Below, piece after piece: positions 13,615 through 21,372 of a stretch of DNA of 28,139 nucleotides. This DNA is from a virus. The stretch covers positions 1-28,139 of the IMG/VR virus record IMGVR_UViG_3300034198_005559. One strand, 5' to 3'. The notes below the pieces were generated by a model that made no database searches, was not told where the DNA came from, and was given only the letters and a program-made list of their open reading frames with translations. The translations under genes were made by a program, and so were the position numbers. Within the stretch, counting starts at the first letter, position 1. Every line of letters begins with the position of its first letter.

Positions 13615-13964
13615 GCGCTCCTCGCAGAGAATACGACCCAGCTCGTAGACCAAATACTTTTTATAAAGGTGACCCAGCAAGTGATGCTGAGTTACAAAAG
13701 AGAGCCGATGACCGTTGGGACTACCCACGCACTACTGACGACAAAATTAGAAAGTCTGTTGGCGAAACCATTGGTATGGATATGGAATCCAATAATAAAG
13801 AGGGTGCAAAAGTATCCAAAGACGGAAAAAGAGTTCGTAAAGCTACTTTTATGGCTGGTGGGGTTGGGTATGGAACTATTAGTTCTGGAAATATGCCAAT
13901 TCGCGGAGCCGATATAGCAGAAGGACGACGACTAGCAAGAAAGGAAATGAACAGTGGCAACTAA
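13611..13964 (+). CDS. Small polar protein with YDPARRP motif (cassette gene 5)
   Basis: This is a 117-residue protein. It opens MSAPRREYDPARRPNTFYKG; the REYDPARRP motif recurs as RAYDPSRVP in cassette gene 7. The middle is charged, and the C-terminal part has MAGGVGYGTISSGNMPIRGA followed by a basic helix (AEGRRLARKEM). It overlaps the next gene by 11 nt. Function is unknown; the shared motif suggests a common partner. Confidence 0.75.
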   Translation: MSAPRREYDPARRPNTFYKGDPASDAELQKRADDRWDYPRTTDDKIRKSVGETIGMDMESNNKEGAKVSKDGKRVRKATFMAGGVGYGTISSGNMPIRGADIAEGRRLARKEMNSGN

Positions 13965-14163
13965 TGAATCACGTTCCCTTAACGGAGATATGACAGAGGG
14001 TGCAACAGACGGCAAGTATCGTAAGCGCCGTCCAAATACAACCGTACAACCAGGCATGGGAGACCAGACCGTTGCTGCTAACCGCGCAGGTCTACATCCA
14101 TACATGAACTACGGTTTTATTAACTCAGAAGAGCCAAACAAAGTAAACCCATTAGGTAACTAA
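13954..14163 (+). CDS. Small polar protein, unknown (cassette gene 6, GTG start)
   Basis: This is a 69-residue protein starting with GTG at 13954; AAAGGAAA about 8 nt upstream supports it. It is rich in Asn, Gly, Thr and Arg (GATDGKYRKRRPNTTVQPGM) and ends in NYGFINSEEPNKVNPLGN. No hydrophobic core or known family is seen. The next gene begins one base after its stop. Confidence 0.7.
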   Translation: MATNESRSLNGDMTEGATDGKYRKRRPNTTVQPGMGDQTVAANRAGLHPYMNYGFINSEEPNKVNPLGN

Positions 14164-14164
14164 C

Positions 14165-14563
14165 ATGGCTGACGCATACGACCGTGCTTACGACCCTAGT
14201 CGTGTGCCACAAATAGAAGCACGTATGAAACACAACTCAAGTACTTTTGGACGAAGTGCTGGTCCTGACGGCCTTAGAGGCGCAAACGTTTTGCACGGTT
14301 TTGTAGGTCCTGCTAAAAATGGTGTACGAACACGACCAAAAGAACCGCCAGCAGGACATAGAAATTGGCGATGGGAGCAATCCCCAGCCGACTACAATGA
14401 GATGAGCACAGCGTTAACTAACCGCGCTAAATCTGGTGAGGCAGCAAAAGACACAGCAAGTTTTACTGAAATGGTTGATAGACACAATCAGGCGGACACT
14501 ACTCGCACATTTGGTAAAAAAACTACTATTAAGATTAATACAGACCCAGCAAAGGGCAAGTAA
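14165..14563 (+). CDS. Small polar protein with YDPSRVP motif (cassette gene 7)
   Basis: This is a 132-residue protein with N-terminal MADAYDRAYDPSRVPQIEAR, whose RAYDPSRVP matches REYDPARRP of cassette gene 5. The rest is polar, with HGFVGPAKNGVRTRPKEPPA and a tail of Lys/Thr (FGKKTTIKINTD). The stop is followed immediately by the next ATG. Likely extended; function unknown. Confidence 0.75.
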   Translation: MADAYDRAYDPSRVPQIEARMKHNSSTFGRSAGPDGLRGANVLHGFVGPAKNGVRTRPKEPPAGHRNWRWEQSPADYNEMSTALTNRAKSGEAAKDTASFTEMVDRHNQADTTRTFGKKTTIKINTDPAKGK

Positions 14564-15076
14564 ATGGCTAAAGAATACGAGCTATCCTTAGACCCTAACA
14601 AAAGACAACCAAAGTTTGATGCAAAAAAGTCTGCAGCAAAGGCTGCTAAAAACGAAGAGAACCGTCAGCAATCCCTACGTGATACTCCTATAGATACTAC
14701 AAACCATTTTAGATTTAGATACGATGGCAATAACGCAGACCACAAGGCTATCTTAAGTCACCTAATGAACAACGGTTTGGGTGACGATATTGTCATTCAT
14801 GAGAATGGTGATACATCCTTCCCACGCCGTACCTTTATACAGAACGTAGATGACAAGGGAAAGAGAACAGAACTTTTGCAGCCACTTATGCAAAAAGTTA
14901 TGGCCCAAAACATAGCAACCCGTAAATCTGAAAAGACTGCCCCAATTGGCACGCGCCCGACCGCCCCTGGTATGCGACCACCTGCCCCACTTCCCCCACG
15001 TGGCGCGGTTAAAAAAGAGAGCAACCCATTGATTGAAGACACAGCCGAGGTAATGCGTAACCTGTTCGGCAAATAA
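14564..15076 (+). CDS. Small charged protein, unknown (cassette gene 8)
   Basis: This is a 170-residue protein. Residues 1-45 are Lys/Ala-rich (KFDAKKSAAKAAKNEENR). A more ordered middle (NHFRFRYDGNNADHKAILSH, DDIVIHENGDTSFPRR) looks alpha/beta. A Pro-rich linker near 125-145 (RPPAPLPPRG) precedes a C-terminal helix (PLIEDTAEVMRNLFGK). It is the last and most structured gene in the cassette. No family is recognised. Confidence 0.76.
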   Translation: MAKEYELSLDPNKRQPKFDAKKSAAKAAKNEENRQQSLRDTPIDTTNHFRFRYDGNNADHKAILSHLMNNGLGDDIVIHENGDTSFPRRTFIQNVDDKGKRTELLQPLMQKVMAQNIATRKSEKTAPIGTRPTAPGMRPPAPLPPRGAVKKESNPLIEDTAEVMRNLFGK

Positions 15077-15093
15077 TGTGCTAGTCTTATCTG

Positions 15094-15657
15094 ATGGTAC
15101 TAGACCTTTCTAAATTAAATCCCAAGGAAAAGCCAGAAGACCGTCCTAAGGTACTTCTGTTAGCCTGCTACGACTGCAAAAGCGTAGACGAAATCCCTTA
15201 CGATGACCGCTTCCCGTTTGATGGTAAGCCTGGTCACGACCAAAACCAAAACCCTTTCCTACACCAGATGGTAGAGCGTCACCCTAATCATCGAGGCATG
15301 CTTGCTGATGCAGACCTGCTAGTTTGGCAACACCCAGACGGTAAGAAGCAGATTGTTGAGCAGTTCCAAAAGGGTGGTTCGCCTGGATTAGATGTATTTG
15401 GTACTAATTTTTACGAAACCAAGGCTAATTTCTCAGCTGATGCTATGACGTGTTTCGCTCAACACAACCGTCCACAAGGACAATGCAGCGACTACAAGAC
15501 AGATAAGAAGATATTAACGGCAGGCACCGCTGCAGAACGTAGAGAAGCGGGCCTAGATTCTAGCAAGGCGCCAAAGATGCACCTATGCGATTTCTGCCCC
15601 GTCAAGTCCTACAACATGATGAAGCATAACAAGGCCAAGGGTCTGTACACCAAATAG
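15094..15657 (+). CDS. Cys-containing phage protein, probably metal-binding
   Basis: This is a 187-residue protein with LACYDCKSVDEIP near the N-terminus, a lone Cys in TCFAQHNRPQGQCSDYK, and CDFCPVKSYNMMKH near the C-terminus. Cys pairs CxxC, C-x8-C-like and CxxC suggest one or two zinc sites. It also contains an alpha/beta centre (LADADLLVWQHPDGKKQIVE). ATG at 15094 has no clear ribosome-binding site, so the true start could differ slightly. Function is unknown. Confidence 0.78.
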   Translation: MVLDLSKLNPKEKPEDRPKVLLLACYDCKSVDEIPYDDRFPFDGKPGHDQNQNPFLHQMVERHPNHRGMLADADLLVWQHPDGKKQIVEQFQKGGSPGLDVFGTNFYETKANFSADAMTCFAQHNRPQGQCSDYKTDKKILTAGTAAERREAGLDSSKAPKMHLCDFCPVKSYNMMKHNKAKGLYTK

Positions 15658-15682
15658 GCTTATTAGCCCAAAATTCACTAAA

Positions 15683-15753
15683 ACCTATCCCCATACACTA
15701 GACATTAGCCCGTACAGCAGCGGTATACTGTATGTACAAAACTAGGGATAGGT
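15683..15753 (+). promoter_or_regulatory. Structured promoter/leader region with nested inverted repeats
   Basis: ACCTATCCC (15683-15691) and GGGATAGGT (15745-15753) form a perfect 9-bp inverted repeat. Inside it, GTACA/TGTAC and TACAG/CTGTA are also inverted. A -10-like TATACT lies at 15724-15729, the same core as before hsp20. The right outer arm ends within the ribosome-binding region of the gene at 15761. It is a likely control region; which element matters is not determined. Confidence 0.5.
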
Positions 15754-15760
15754 GGCGGTC

Positions 15761-15988
15761 GTGGCTTTCATCGAGATGACATGCAAGTGTGAGTGTAGTT
15801 TTCAGGCTGATGTTGCAGAAGTTGGAAATGAAACACTCGTCATAATGTGGGCAACCCAATTTGTTAATTCACATGCCTCTTGTGGTTTTATGAACACAGT
15901 AAAGACCGATGTACCAGAAACCCATCGCATAATTGAGTGGGATAGCGACGTTAAGTACAAAGAAAGTCATAAAAAAGATATAGACTAG
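15761..15988 (+). CDS. Small Cys-containing protein, unknown (GTG start)
   Basis: This is a 75-residue protein with the N-terminal cluster MTCKCECSF, a later ASCGF, and an acidic/basic tail (KYKESHKKDID). GTG at 15761 is chosen because AGGTGG lies 5 nt upstream; an in-frame GTG at 15752 would add three residues. The CKCEC cluster may bind metal. It is 4 nt upstream of the nucleotidyltransferase start and probably coupled to it. Confidence 0.68.
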   Translation: MAFIEMTCKCECSFQADVAEVGNETLVIMWATQFVNSHASCGFMNTVKTDVPETHRIIEWDSDVKYKESHKKDID

Positions 15989-15992
15989 GAAC

Positions 15993-16922
15993 ATGGATTA
16001 CCAAAAAACACTGGCGCAACAAGCCCGACCAGTGTCGGTAGAGCCGTCAGAGACTTCCTACTTCGCAGCTCCTTCAGCTGGTCTAGACCCTAGACTGTTC
16101 CGAAATGGCAAGATTGTGCCATCTACCAGGGCATCTATATTAAGAATCCTATTTACACATTTAAAAACACAGTTTAAGAACCCAGAGGCCTACTGCCACG
16201 TCTGGCTAGCTGGCTCAGCTATAAGCTACCAGTGGACTGCAGCTCGTAAACCAGCTGACCTGGACTGTTTAATTGGGGTTAATTATTTAATATTTAGACA
16301 ATCTAATCCAGAGTACAGAGGGCTTAGCGATAAAGAAATCGCCAAGACCTTCAACGACCTCCTACGACAGATTCACCCAAACACTGCAAACTTCCTTGAC
16401 ATATTTGAATTGACGTTCTATGTTAACGCCCAATCAGATATACGGTCAATCAAACCGTATGCTGCTTACTCGTTAACCGCAGATGACTGGACAGTACAAC
16501 CAGAGGTTCGCGGGGTACCAGTCAACAAGATGTGGGAACGAAAGGTTGCACAAGATACTTCAATGGCTACAGAAATTTTAAGTAGGTATGCAGATGCATT
16601 ATCTAAAATAGGTGCAGCATCAACAGACGTTGCACGTAGAAATGCAGAAGCAGCATTAAAATTAGCAGTTGAACAAGGTGCATCATTATTTGAAGATATA
16701 CACCAAGGTAGAAAGTATGCCTTTAGTCCAGGCGGGCAAGGCTATGCAGATGTGCATAATTACCGCTGGCAATCTGGCAAGGCCAGTGGTATTGTCCAGG
16801 CACTAAAGCAAATGAAAGAAATTGCAGATGATTCTAAAGCAGAGTTTGAGAAGCAAACTTATGGTATGGAATTACCAAGTACAGACACATTAATTAGGCG
16901 GGCTTTAATTAACAAAAAGTAG
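15993..16922 (+). CDS. Nucleotidyltransferase-superfamily protein
   Basis: This 309-residue protein shows the polymerase-beta nucleotidyltransferase signature: VWLAGSAISYQW, then KPADLDCLIGV, giving Gly-Ser followed by D-x-D at typical spacing. A third acidic residue may be in DIFELTFYV. The C-terminal half is helical (RRNAEAALKLAVEQGASLFE). The family transfers nucleotides to RNA, proteins or small molecules. TAGGAAC precedes ATG. It heads a set with a HAD-like and a possible transglycosylase-like protein, so an RNA- or base-modifying role is possible. The substrate is unknown. Confidence 0.75.
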   Translation: MDYQKTLAQQARPVSVEPSETSYFAAPSAGLDPRLFRNGKIVPSTRASILRILFTHLKTQFKNPEAYCHVWLAGSAISYQWTAARKPADLDCLIGVNYLIFRQSNPEYRGLSDKEIAKTFNDLLRQIHPNTANFLDIFELTFYVNAQSDIRSIKPYAAYSLTADDWTVQPEVRGVPVNKMWERKVAQDTSMATEILSRYADALSKIGAASTDVARRNAEAALKLAVEQGASLFEDIHQGRKYAFSPGGQGYADVHNYRWQSGKASGIVQALKQMKEIADDSKAEFEKQTYGMELPSTDTLIRRALINKK

Positions 16923-16937
16923 TAGGAGAACTAAAAC

Positions 16938-17408
16938 GTGGCAATATTGGTATTTATGGATGAGGTTTTGCGTAATCACAAAAAGCATCCAATAGTTGAG
17001 GGCCTTGCGTTTTATCGAACCTTAAAAGAAAAACACAGAGTTTTAATTTTATGTGAAGATAAAGAAAAAGCAGACCATTGGCTACGCCAACAACGCATTA
17101 ATAACTTTGACGACCTAGTTGCGTTAGAGGATGTCCCTTTCCCAGGGGATGAACCAAAACTACGACACGTAGAGTGGATTCGTTCACAAGGGCCAGTTGA
17201 GTATGTAGTTACCTCAGACCCAGACTTGGCAATTAAGTTGCTAGTACGTGGGATAACAACAATTATGTTTATGCACCCTATCTACACCAATGAGAACTTC
17301 AGACCAGATGGTTTAAAGCGTGGGTTCAAGCCATGGGCCCAAATTCAAGATGAACTAATCAGGCAACAGGACGAGTACGACAACGACTCCCGCAGAGACC
17401 GTCTGTAA
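16938..17408 (+). CDS. HAD-like alpha/beta protein, catalytic residue doubtful
   Basis: This is a 156-residue protein. GTG at 16938 has AGGAG 9 nt upstream. It reads as an alpha/beta fold: ILVFMDEVLR, then a helix, then HRVLILCEDKEKADHWL, then PVEYVVTSDPDLAIKLL and ITTIMFMHPIY. A first strand ending in Asp, a second strand LILCED and a third VTSDPD followed by an amphipathic helix resemble HAD hydrolases, but the DxD of motif I is absent (MDEV). It may be a degenerate HAD or another Rossmann-like protein. Stop and next start share a base (TAATG), so it is coupled to the next gene. Confidence 0.62.
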   Translation: MAILVFMDEVLRNHKKHPIVEGLAFYRTLKEKHRVLILCEDKEKADHWLRQQRINNFDDLVALEDVPFPGDEPKLRHVEWIRSQGPVEYVVTSDPDLAIKLLVRGITTIMFMHPIYTNENFRPDGLKRGFKPWAQIQDELIRQQDEYDNDSRRDRL

Positions 17409-18853
17409 TGCAAATTGTGTATATGGGATGTGAAGTCCCCAGCAATCGAACCCTTCTTGAAACCACCACGGCTAACCACCTGGGCATCAGTTTTCACGGG
17501 TTGGTGCGTCGAGGCCTGCCTAAAACCAAGCCCTACTTAATAGATAACTACTTCCCAAAAGACTCATATGTATATTTATATCCAGGAATCCCTATGTCTG
17601 CCAAGATGGGCCGCCTGGAGCTGGAGGAGTTTGCAGCTGCCTACGAGCAGTTTGTAGCGATGAATATTGATAGATTAACTTTATTTGCTGAACTTAATTA
17701 TGGATTTGTAGACCCAGCCTTCGTTGAGGAACAACGCCGCACAGCTTGGGCCCAGGTGCCGCCAGGTAAGTTTCTGCCCGTATGGAATCCCGACTTAGGT
17801 TTAGATAACCTCAATAGACTGATAAATAACTATTTAGATATCGGAATTCCAGGGGCAGCCATCGAGTCAGAGACCAGGCTGGCCTCCACCACCAGAACCG
17901 CCACCAAGCGTCAGGGAACTAGGTTTCATGCGCTAGGATGTGCCAAGCCAGACAACCTTCGCTCAATCCAAGCCGAGACTGCCCATACCCTTTCGTGGCT
18001 ATCTCCCATGACTCATGGGGAGACAATCGTCTGGGATGGTACTAGGCTTATGCGCTACCCCAAGCGTATGAAGGAGCAATCCCGTTCAAGGTATAACCAC
18101 GTTTATACCAAGGCTGGAATCGACGCCGACCTCATAGCCGAGGACGACAACAAAGAGGTTTGCCGCTTAGCGGTATGGTCTTACGAACGTTTTGAAGAGA
18201 GGATAAACAAAGTGGGAGAGTCTTATTATCAGGATGAGGCGGGTACGCCAAACACCGAAATCACCCCTACGGATGCTGATAATAAGGGGGTAGATATGCG
18301 GAAACTTATGCCACGTAACCCCGATGAAATTATCAATTTACCAGTGTTCGGATACGAGGTTAAGACCGATGTAGATGGCGATGGCGTCATCACCGACAAC
18401 GTGCATGTTACCTCGCAATCAGGTACGTTGCGCCAGTGCGACACCTGCTTCGTAGCCGCCAACTGCCCCGCTTTCAAGCCCCAATCTATGTGTGCTTTCA
18501 AGTTACCAGTAGAGGTAAAGAGCAAAGACCAACTCAAGAGCCTCATCAATGCAATCATCGAAATGCAAGGTCAAAGGGTTGCTTTTATGCGTTTTAGTGA
18601 AGAAATGAATGGTGGATACGCCGACCCGAACGTTTCCCAAGAGATAGACAGACTGTTTAAATTAATAAAGACGGTCAAGGAATTAGACGACTCAAGAGAG
18701 TTTATTCGCATGACCGTAGAGCGTCAAGGCTCGGCAGGAGTGCTATCTTCTATCTTCGGAGACAAGGCTCAGGTGCTAAAAGAACTACCTAACAACGGTC
18801 TAAATGAGGCCGAGACGACCAAGATTATTAAAGATTTAACCGAGGATAAGTAG
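17408..18853 (+). CDS. Large phage protein, possibly tRNA-guanine-transglycosylase-like, with Cys cluster
   Basis: This is a 481-residue protein. The first 230 residues alternate strands and helices like a TIM barrel: QIVYMGCEVPSNRTL, LTLFAELNYGFVDP, FLPVWNPDLGLDNL, IGIPGAAIES, RFHALGCAKPDNL and LSWLSPMTHGETIVWDG. The HALG and later TxSWLSxxxxG segments recall the TGT/DpdA fold, but catalytic Asp residues cannot be placed with certainty. A second part has Cys at 344, 347, 353 and 362 (CDTCFVAANCPAF...C), a likely zinc or Fe-S site, followed by helices. It could be a base-exchange enzyme for DNA or RNA. Assignment is tentative; no 7-deazaguanine synthesis genes are in the window. Confidence 0.4.
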   Translation: MQIVYMGCEVPSNRTLLETTTANHLGISFHGLVRRGLPKTKPYLIDNYFPKDSYVYLYPGIPMSAKMGRLELEEFAAAYEQFVAMNIDRLTLFAELNYGFVDPAFVEEQRRTAWAQVPPGKFLPVWNPDLGLDNLNRLINNYLDIGIPGAAIESETRLASTTRTATKRQGTRFHALGCAKPDNLRSIQAETAHTLSWLSPMTHGETIVWDGTRLMRYPKRMKEQSRSRYNHVYTKAGIDADLIAEDDNKEVCRLAVWSYERFEERINKVGESYYQDEAGTPNTEITPTDADNKGVDMRKLMPRNPDEIINLPVFGYEVKTDVDGDGVITDNVHVTSQSGTLRQCDTCFVAANCPAFKPQSMCAFKLPVEVKSKDQLKSLINAIIEMQGQRVAFMRFSEEMNGGYADPNVSQEIDRLFKLIKTVKELDDSREFIRMTVERQGSAGVLSSIFGDKAQVLKELPNNGLNEAETTKIIKDLTEDK

Positions 18854-18866
18854 TTTTACTTATCCT
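18843..18866 (+). other. Perfect hairpin across a stop codon, no T-run
   Basis: AGGATAAGTA (18843-18852) pairs perfectly with TACTTATCCT (18857-18866) around GTTT. The left arm contains the end of the preceding gene and most of its stop codon. It is AT-rich and lacks a T-run, so it is a poor terminator. It may be an mRNA 3'-end stabiliser or processing site ahead of nrdJ. Confidence 0.55.
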
Positions 18867-18960
18867 GATAATAGCACTACCACACAACTAAATATACACA
18901 GTCTGAAATAGGCTGTAACTCATCACTAGACTAGCACCCCCGCCGATAAAGGAGAAACAA

Positions 18961-20988
18961 ATGCCCCTATCTTTTAGACTAACCGAGGACTTCCTAAAGG
19001 AGTATCGAAGCAAGAAAGTACCTTGGGGTTATAAAGATGCGGGCGGTAATTCGGTTGGTGAGATTACTTTCCTTCGCACCTACTCTCGCTTAAAAGAGGA
19101 CGGAACTAAGGAGACTTGGGTAGATGTTTGCCAGCGTGTAATCGAGGGCATGTACTCCCTACAAAAAGACCACTGCAAAACCAGTCGACTACCTTGGAAC
19201 GATACCAGGGCCCAAGCCTCTGCTAAGGAAGCGTTTGACCGCCTGTTTAATTTAAAGTGGACACCACCAGGCCGCGGTCTGTGGGTTATGGGTACCCCGC
19301 TTGTCAATGAGCTCAAGAACTCGGCAGCACTGCAGAACTGTGCTTTCGTATCTACTTCTAGCATGTCTAAATTAGACCCCGCCAAACCATTTTCTTTTCT
19401 AATGGAAGCATCAATGTTGGGTGTGGGCGTCGGCTTTGACGACAAGGGTGCGGACAAGGACTTCACAATCTACGAGCCTTCCCGCGACGAATCTAATGTT
19501 CAAACTTGGGAAATCCCAGATACCCGCGAGGGATGGGTGGACTCTGTTAGCATGCTCATCAACTCCTACTTAAAACCAGACCAACCTAGATGGGTATTTG
19601 ATTACACACTTATACGACCAGCGGGTGCGCCTATCAAAACCTTCGGCGGCACGTCTGCTGGCCCAGAGCCACTAGCCAAACTACACAACTATATCTATAC
19701 CTTATTTGAAGGTCGGGCTACTCAAAAGTTAACTCGCAAAGATATTGCCGATATCGGTAATTTAATAGGCGTCTGTGTGGTCTCGGGCAATGTGCGCCGC
19801 TCTGCTGAGCTGCTAATGGGCAGACTGGACGACAAGGATTTCTTAAATTTAAAGAACCCTGAGGTCTATCCTGAACGCAACTCCTACGACCCTGCAAATC
19901 CTGGCTGGGCTTGGATGTCTAATAACTCTGTTGAGGTATCAGTAGGCTCTAATTTAGAACATATCGTTGAGGGTATCGCTCTCAATGGTGAGCCTGGAGT
20001 TATCTGGATGGACGTTACTCGTAAATATGGACGTCTTATCGACCCACCTAATAATAAAGACCACCGAGCCGCGGGCTACAACCCATGCGCCGAGCAATCA
20101 CTCGAATCCTTTGAGTGCTGTACCTTGGTTGAAACTTACCTCAACCGCCACGACTCTAAAGAAGATTACCTACGTACTCTAAAGTTTGCGTATCTATACG
20201 CTAAGACTGTTACGTTGTTGCCTACCCACTGGGAAGAAACTAACGCAATCATGCAACGCAATCGTCGTATTGGAACTTCAATGTCTGGTGTGGCTAACTT
20301 CGCTGACCGCGTGGGTATGCCTGTACTTCGTGAGTGGATGGACGCTGGTTACAAGGTTATCCAAGACTACGACCACACATACTCCGAGTGGTTAGGTATC
20401 CGCGAATCTATTAAGACTACTACTGTGAAGCCAAGCGGAACTGTATCTATTCTTGCTGGTGAATCTCCTGGGGTTCACTGGACACCTGGGGGACAGTACT
20501 TCCTTCGTGCAATCCGCTTTTCTAATGAAGACCCAATGCTACCTTTGTTTAAAGCGTCGGGTTATAAAGTAGAAAAGGCTTCGGAGTCACCAAAAACTAC
20601 TAGCGTAGTGTTCTTCCCAATTGAGAGTCAGGCTCTCCGTTCAGAGAAAGACGTGTCTATCTTTGAAAAGATGTCGCTTGCCTCTACTGCCCAACGCCAC
20701 TGGTCTGATAACTCTGTATCTGTGACTATCTCCTTCAATGCCGAAACTGAAAAGGACGCCGTAGGAACTGTACTTCACATGTTTGACGGACAACTCAAAA
20801 CCGTTTCCTTCCTACCAATGGGGAACGCGACTTATCCGCAAATGCCATATACGCAAATAAATAAAGATGAGTATGAGAAATATACATTTAAATTGCTTCC
20901 TATTGACTTCACAGACGTCTATGCAGGGATGGCCGCGGATGCAATCGGTGAAAAGTACTGCTCTAACGACAACTGTTTAATACCGTAA
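18961..20988 (+). CDS. nrdJ: Class II (adenosylcobalamin-dependent) ribonucleoside-triphosphate reductase
   Basis: This 675-residue protein matches the monomeric Lactobacillus leichmannii-type reductase. C127 (QNCAFVS) and C387 (ECCTLVE) fit the substrate-reducing pair. C376 in NPCAEQSLE fits the thiyl-radical Cys, with E378 beside it. TTTVKPSGTVSILAG is the phosphate-binding loop. C667 and C672 near the end (CSNDNC) are the shuttle pair. It makes dNTPs from NTPs with B12 and needs no oxygen or second subunit. AAAGGAG lies 6 nt before ATG and a strong terminator follows. The leader of about 100 nt shows no cobalamin-riboswitch B12-box that I can recognise. Confidence 0.96.
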   Translation: MPLSFRLTEDFLKEYRSKKVPWGYKDAGGNSVGEITFLRTYSRLKEDGTKETWVDVCQRVIEGMYSLQKDHCKTSRLPWNDTRAQASAKEAFDRLFNLKWTPPGRGLWVMGTPLVNELKNSAALQNCAFVSTSSMSKLDPAKPFSFLMEASMLGVGVGFDDKGADKDFTIYEPSRDESNVQTWEIPDTREGWVDSVSMLINSYLKPDQPRWVFDYTLIRPAGAPIKTFGGTSAGPEPLAKLHNYIYTLFEGRATQKLTRKDIADIGNLIGVCVVSGNVRRSAELLMGRLDDKDFLNLKNPEVYPERNSYDPANPGWAWMSNNSVEVSVGSNLEHIVEGIALNGEPGVIWMDVTRKYGRLIDPPNNKDHRAAGYNPCAEQSLESFECCTLVETYLNRHDSKEDYLRTLKFAYLYAKTVTLLPTHWEETNAIMQRNRRIGTSMSGVANFADRVGMPVLREWMDAGYKVIQDYDHTYSEWLGIRESIKTTTVKPSGTVSILAGESPGVHWTPGGQYFLRAIRFSNEDPMLPLFKASGYKVEKASESPKTTSVVFFPIESQALRSEKDVSIFEKMSLASTAQRHWSDNSVSVTISFNAETEKDAVGTVLHMFDGQLKTVSFLPMGNATYPQMPYTQINKDEYEKYTFKLLPIDFTDVYAGMAADAIGEKYCSNDNCLIP

Positions 20989-21004
20989 TCGCTACTTAAA
21001 TAGT

Positions 21005-21041
21005 GAAGCCCCCTAGCCAAGTCTAGGGGGCTTCTTTATTT
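21005..21041 (+). terminator. Intrinsic terminator after nrdJ at a convergent junction
   Basis: GAAGCCCCCTAG (21005-21016) pairs perfectly with CTAGGGGGCTTC (21023-21034), a 12-bp stem with 6-nt loop, followed by TTTATTT. It ends the plus-strand block; minus-strand genes converge from the right. In the minus direction the following bases are less T-rich, so it works best for nrdJ but may block both. Confidence 0.93.
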
Positions 21042-21045
21042 AGTA

Positions 21046-21128
21046 AGGCGCAGGTCTATCTCAGCCGAAGGGGTTGGCTTCATGGATAGCCTTAGCGGGA
21101 GAGTGAACCAATAACCGCTTTGACGCCT
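21046..21128. other. Possible structured RNA, closed three-way fold
   Basis: Perfect stems can be drawn by hand: closing AGGCG (21046-21050) with CGCCT (21124-21128); inside, CTATC (21056-21060) with GATAG (21085-21089) enclosing AGCC/GGCT; and AGCGG (21094-21098) with CCGCT (21115-21119). No gene covers the interval. It lies between the last minus-strand gene and the terminator, so on the minus strand it would be a 3'-end RNA element. The strand is not determined and no known family is recognised. Confidence 0.35.
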
Positions 21129-21138
21129 GTATTAAGTT

Positions 21139-21285
21139 TTAACACGATGAGCATTTATTATCTACGCGTAACTCTCTTTTATCTACGATAATCTTTCTAC
21201 CGCAGTGGTAGCAATTCTTAAACACCATGTTGCTATTACGCTTATAAAGTTTAACTAGAATATCTAAGTTTAGATTAGTCTTCAT
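21139..21285 (-). CDS. Small zinc-ribbon protein, 48 residues
   Basis: The start chosen is ATG at 21285, which overlaps the end of the acidic mini-protein gene by 11 nt; the frame is open further upstream but only as a shadow. It begins MKTNLNLDILVKLYKRN and ends CYHCGRKIIVDKRELRVDNK followed by CSSC. The two CxxC pairs about 17 residues apart make a compact zinc ribbon at the very C-terminus. It is the last gene of the minus-strand run. A shorter start at an internal ATG (29 residues) is possible. Confidence 0.62.
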   Translation of the reverse strand: MKTNLNLDILVKLYKRNSNMVFKNCYHCGRKIIVDKRELRVDNKCSSC

Positions 21286-21370
21286 CGTCGTCGTAAATCT
21301 CCTCATCTGGGATGTGCGGGCTAGGACGGCCCCACTCTGGGTTTGGAACGATAGGTTCAATGAAACTCAT
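21275..21370 (-). CDS. Acidic 31-residue mini-protein
   Basis: This small frame has a good ribosome-binding site (AGGAG at 21383-21379, 8 nt before ATG). The protein begins MSFIEPIVPNPEWGRPSPHI and ends with a strongly acidic tail (DEEIYDDDED). Ten of the last eleven residues are acidic or Ile/Tyr. It overlaps the genes on either side in the way real genes here do. Acidic mini-proteins in phages can mimic DNA, but nothing here proves that role. Confidence 0.55.
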   Translation of the reverse strand: MSFIEPIVPNPEWGRPSPHIPDEEIYDDDED

Positions 21371-21372
21371 AT

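Noticed and set aside
18867-18960. Cobalamin riboswitch before nrdJ
   Set aside because: The leader is under 110 nt and I see no B12-box or the kissing-loop layout.
21036-21083. 15-residue minus-strand frame starting MKPTPSAEIDL before the terminator
   Set aside because: Too short to support; it lies in the possible structured RNA and has only a weak ribosome-binding site.
21046-21128. Reading the three-stem region as a tRNA
   Set aside because: The size fits, but there is no T-loop signature with a paired stem, no anticodon arm of five pairs with a seven-base loop, and the closing stem is five pairs.
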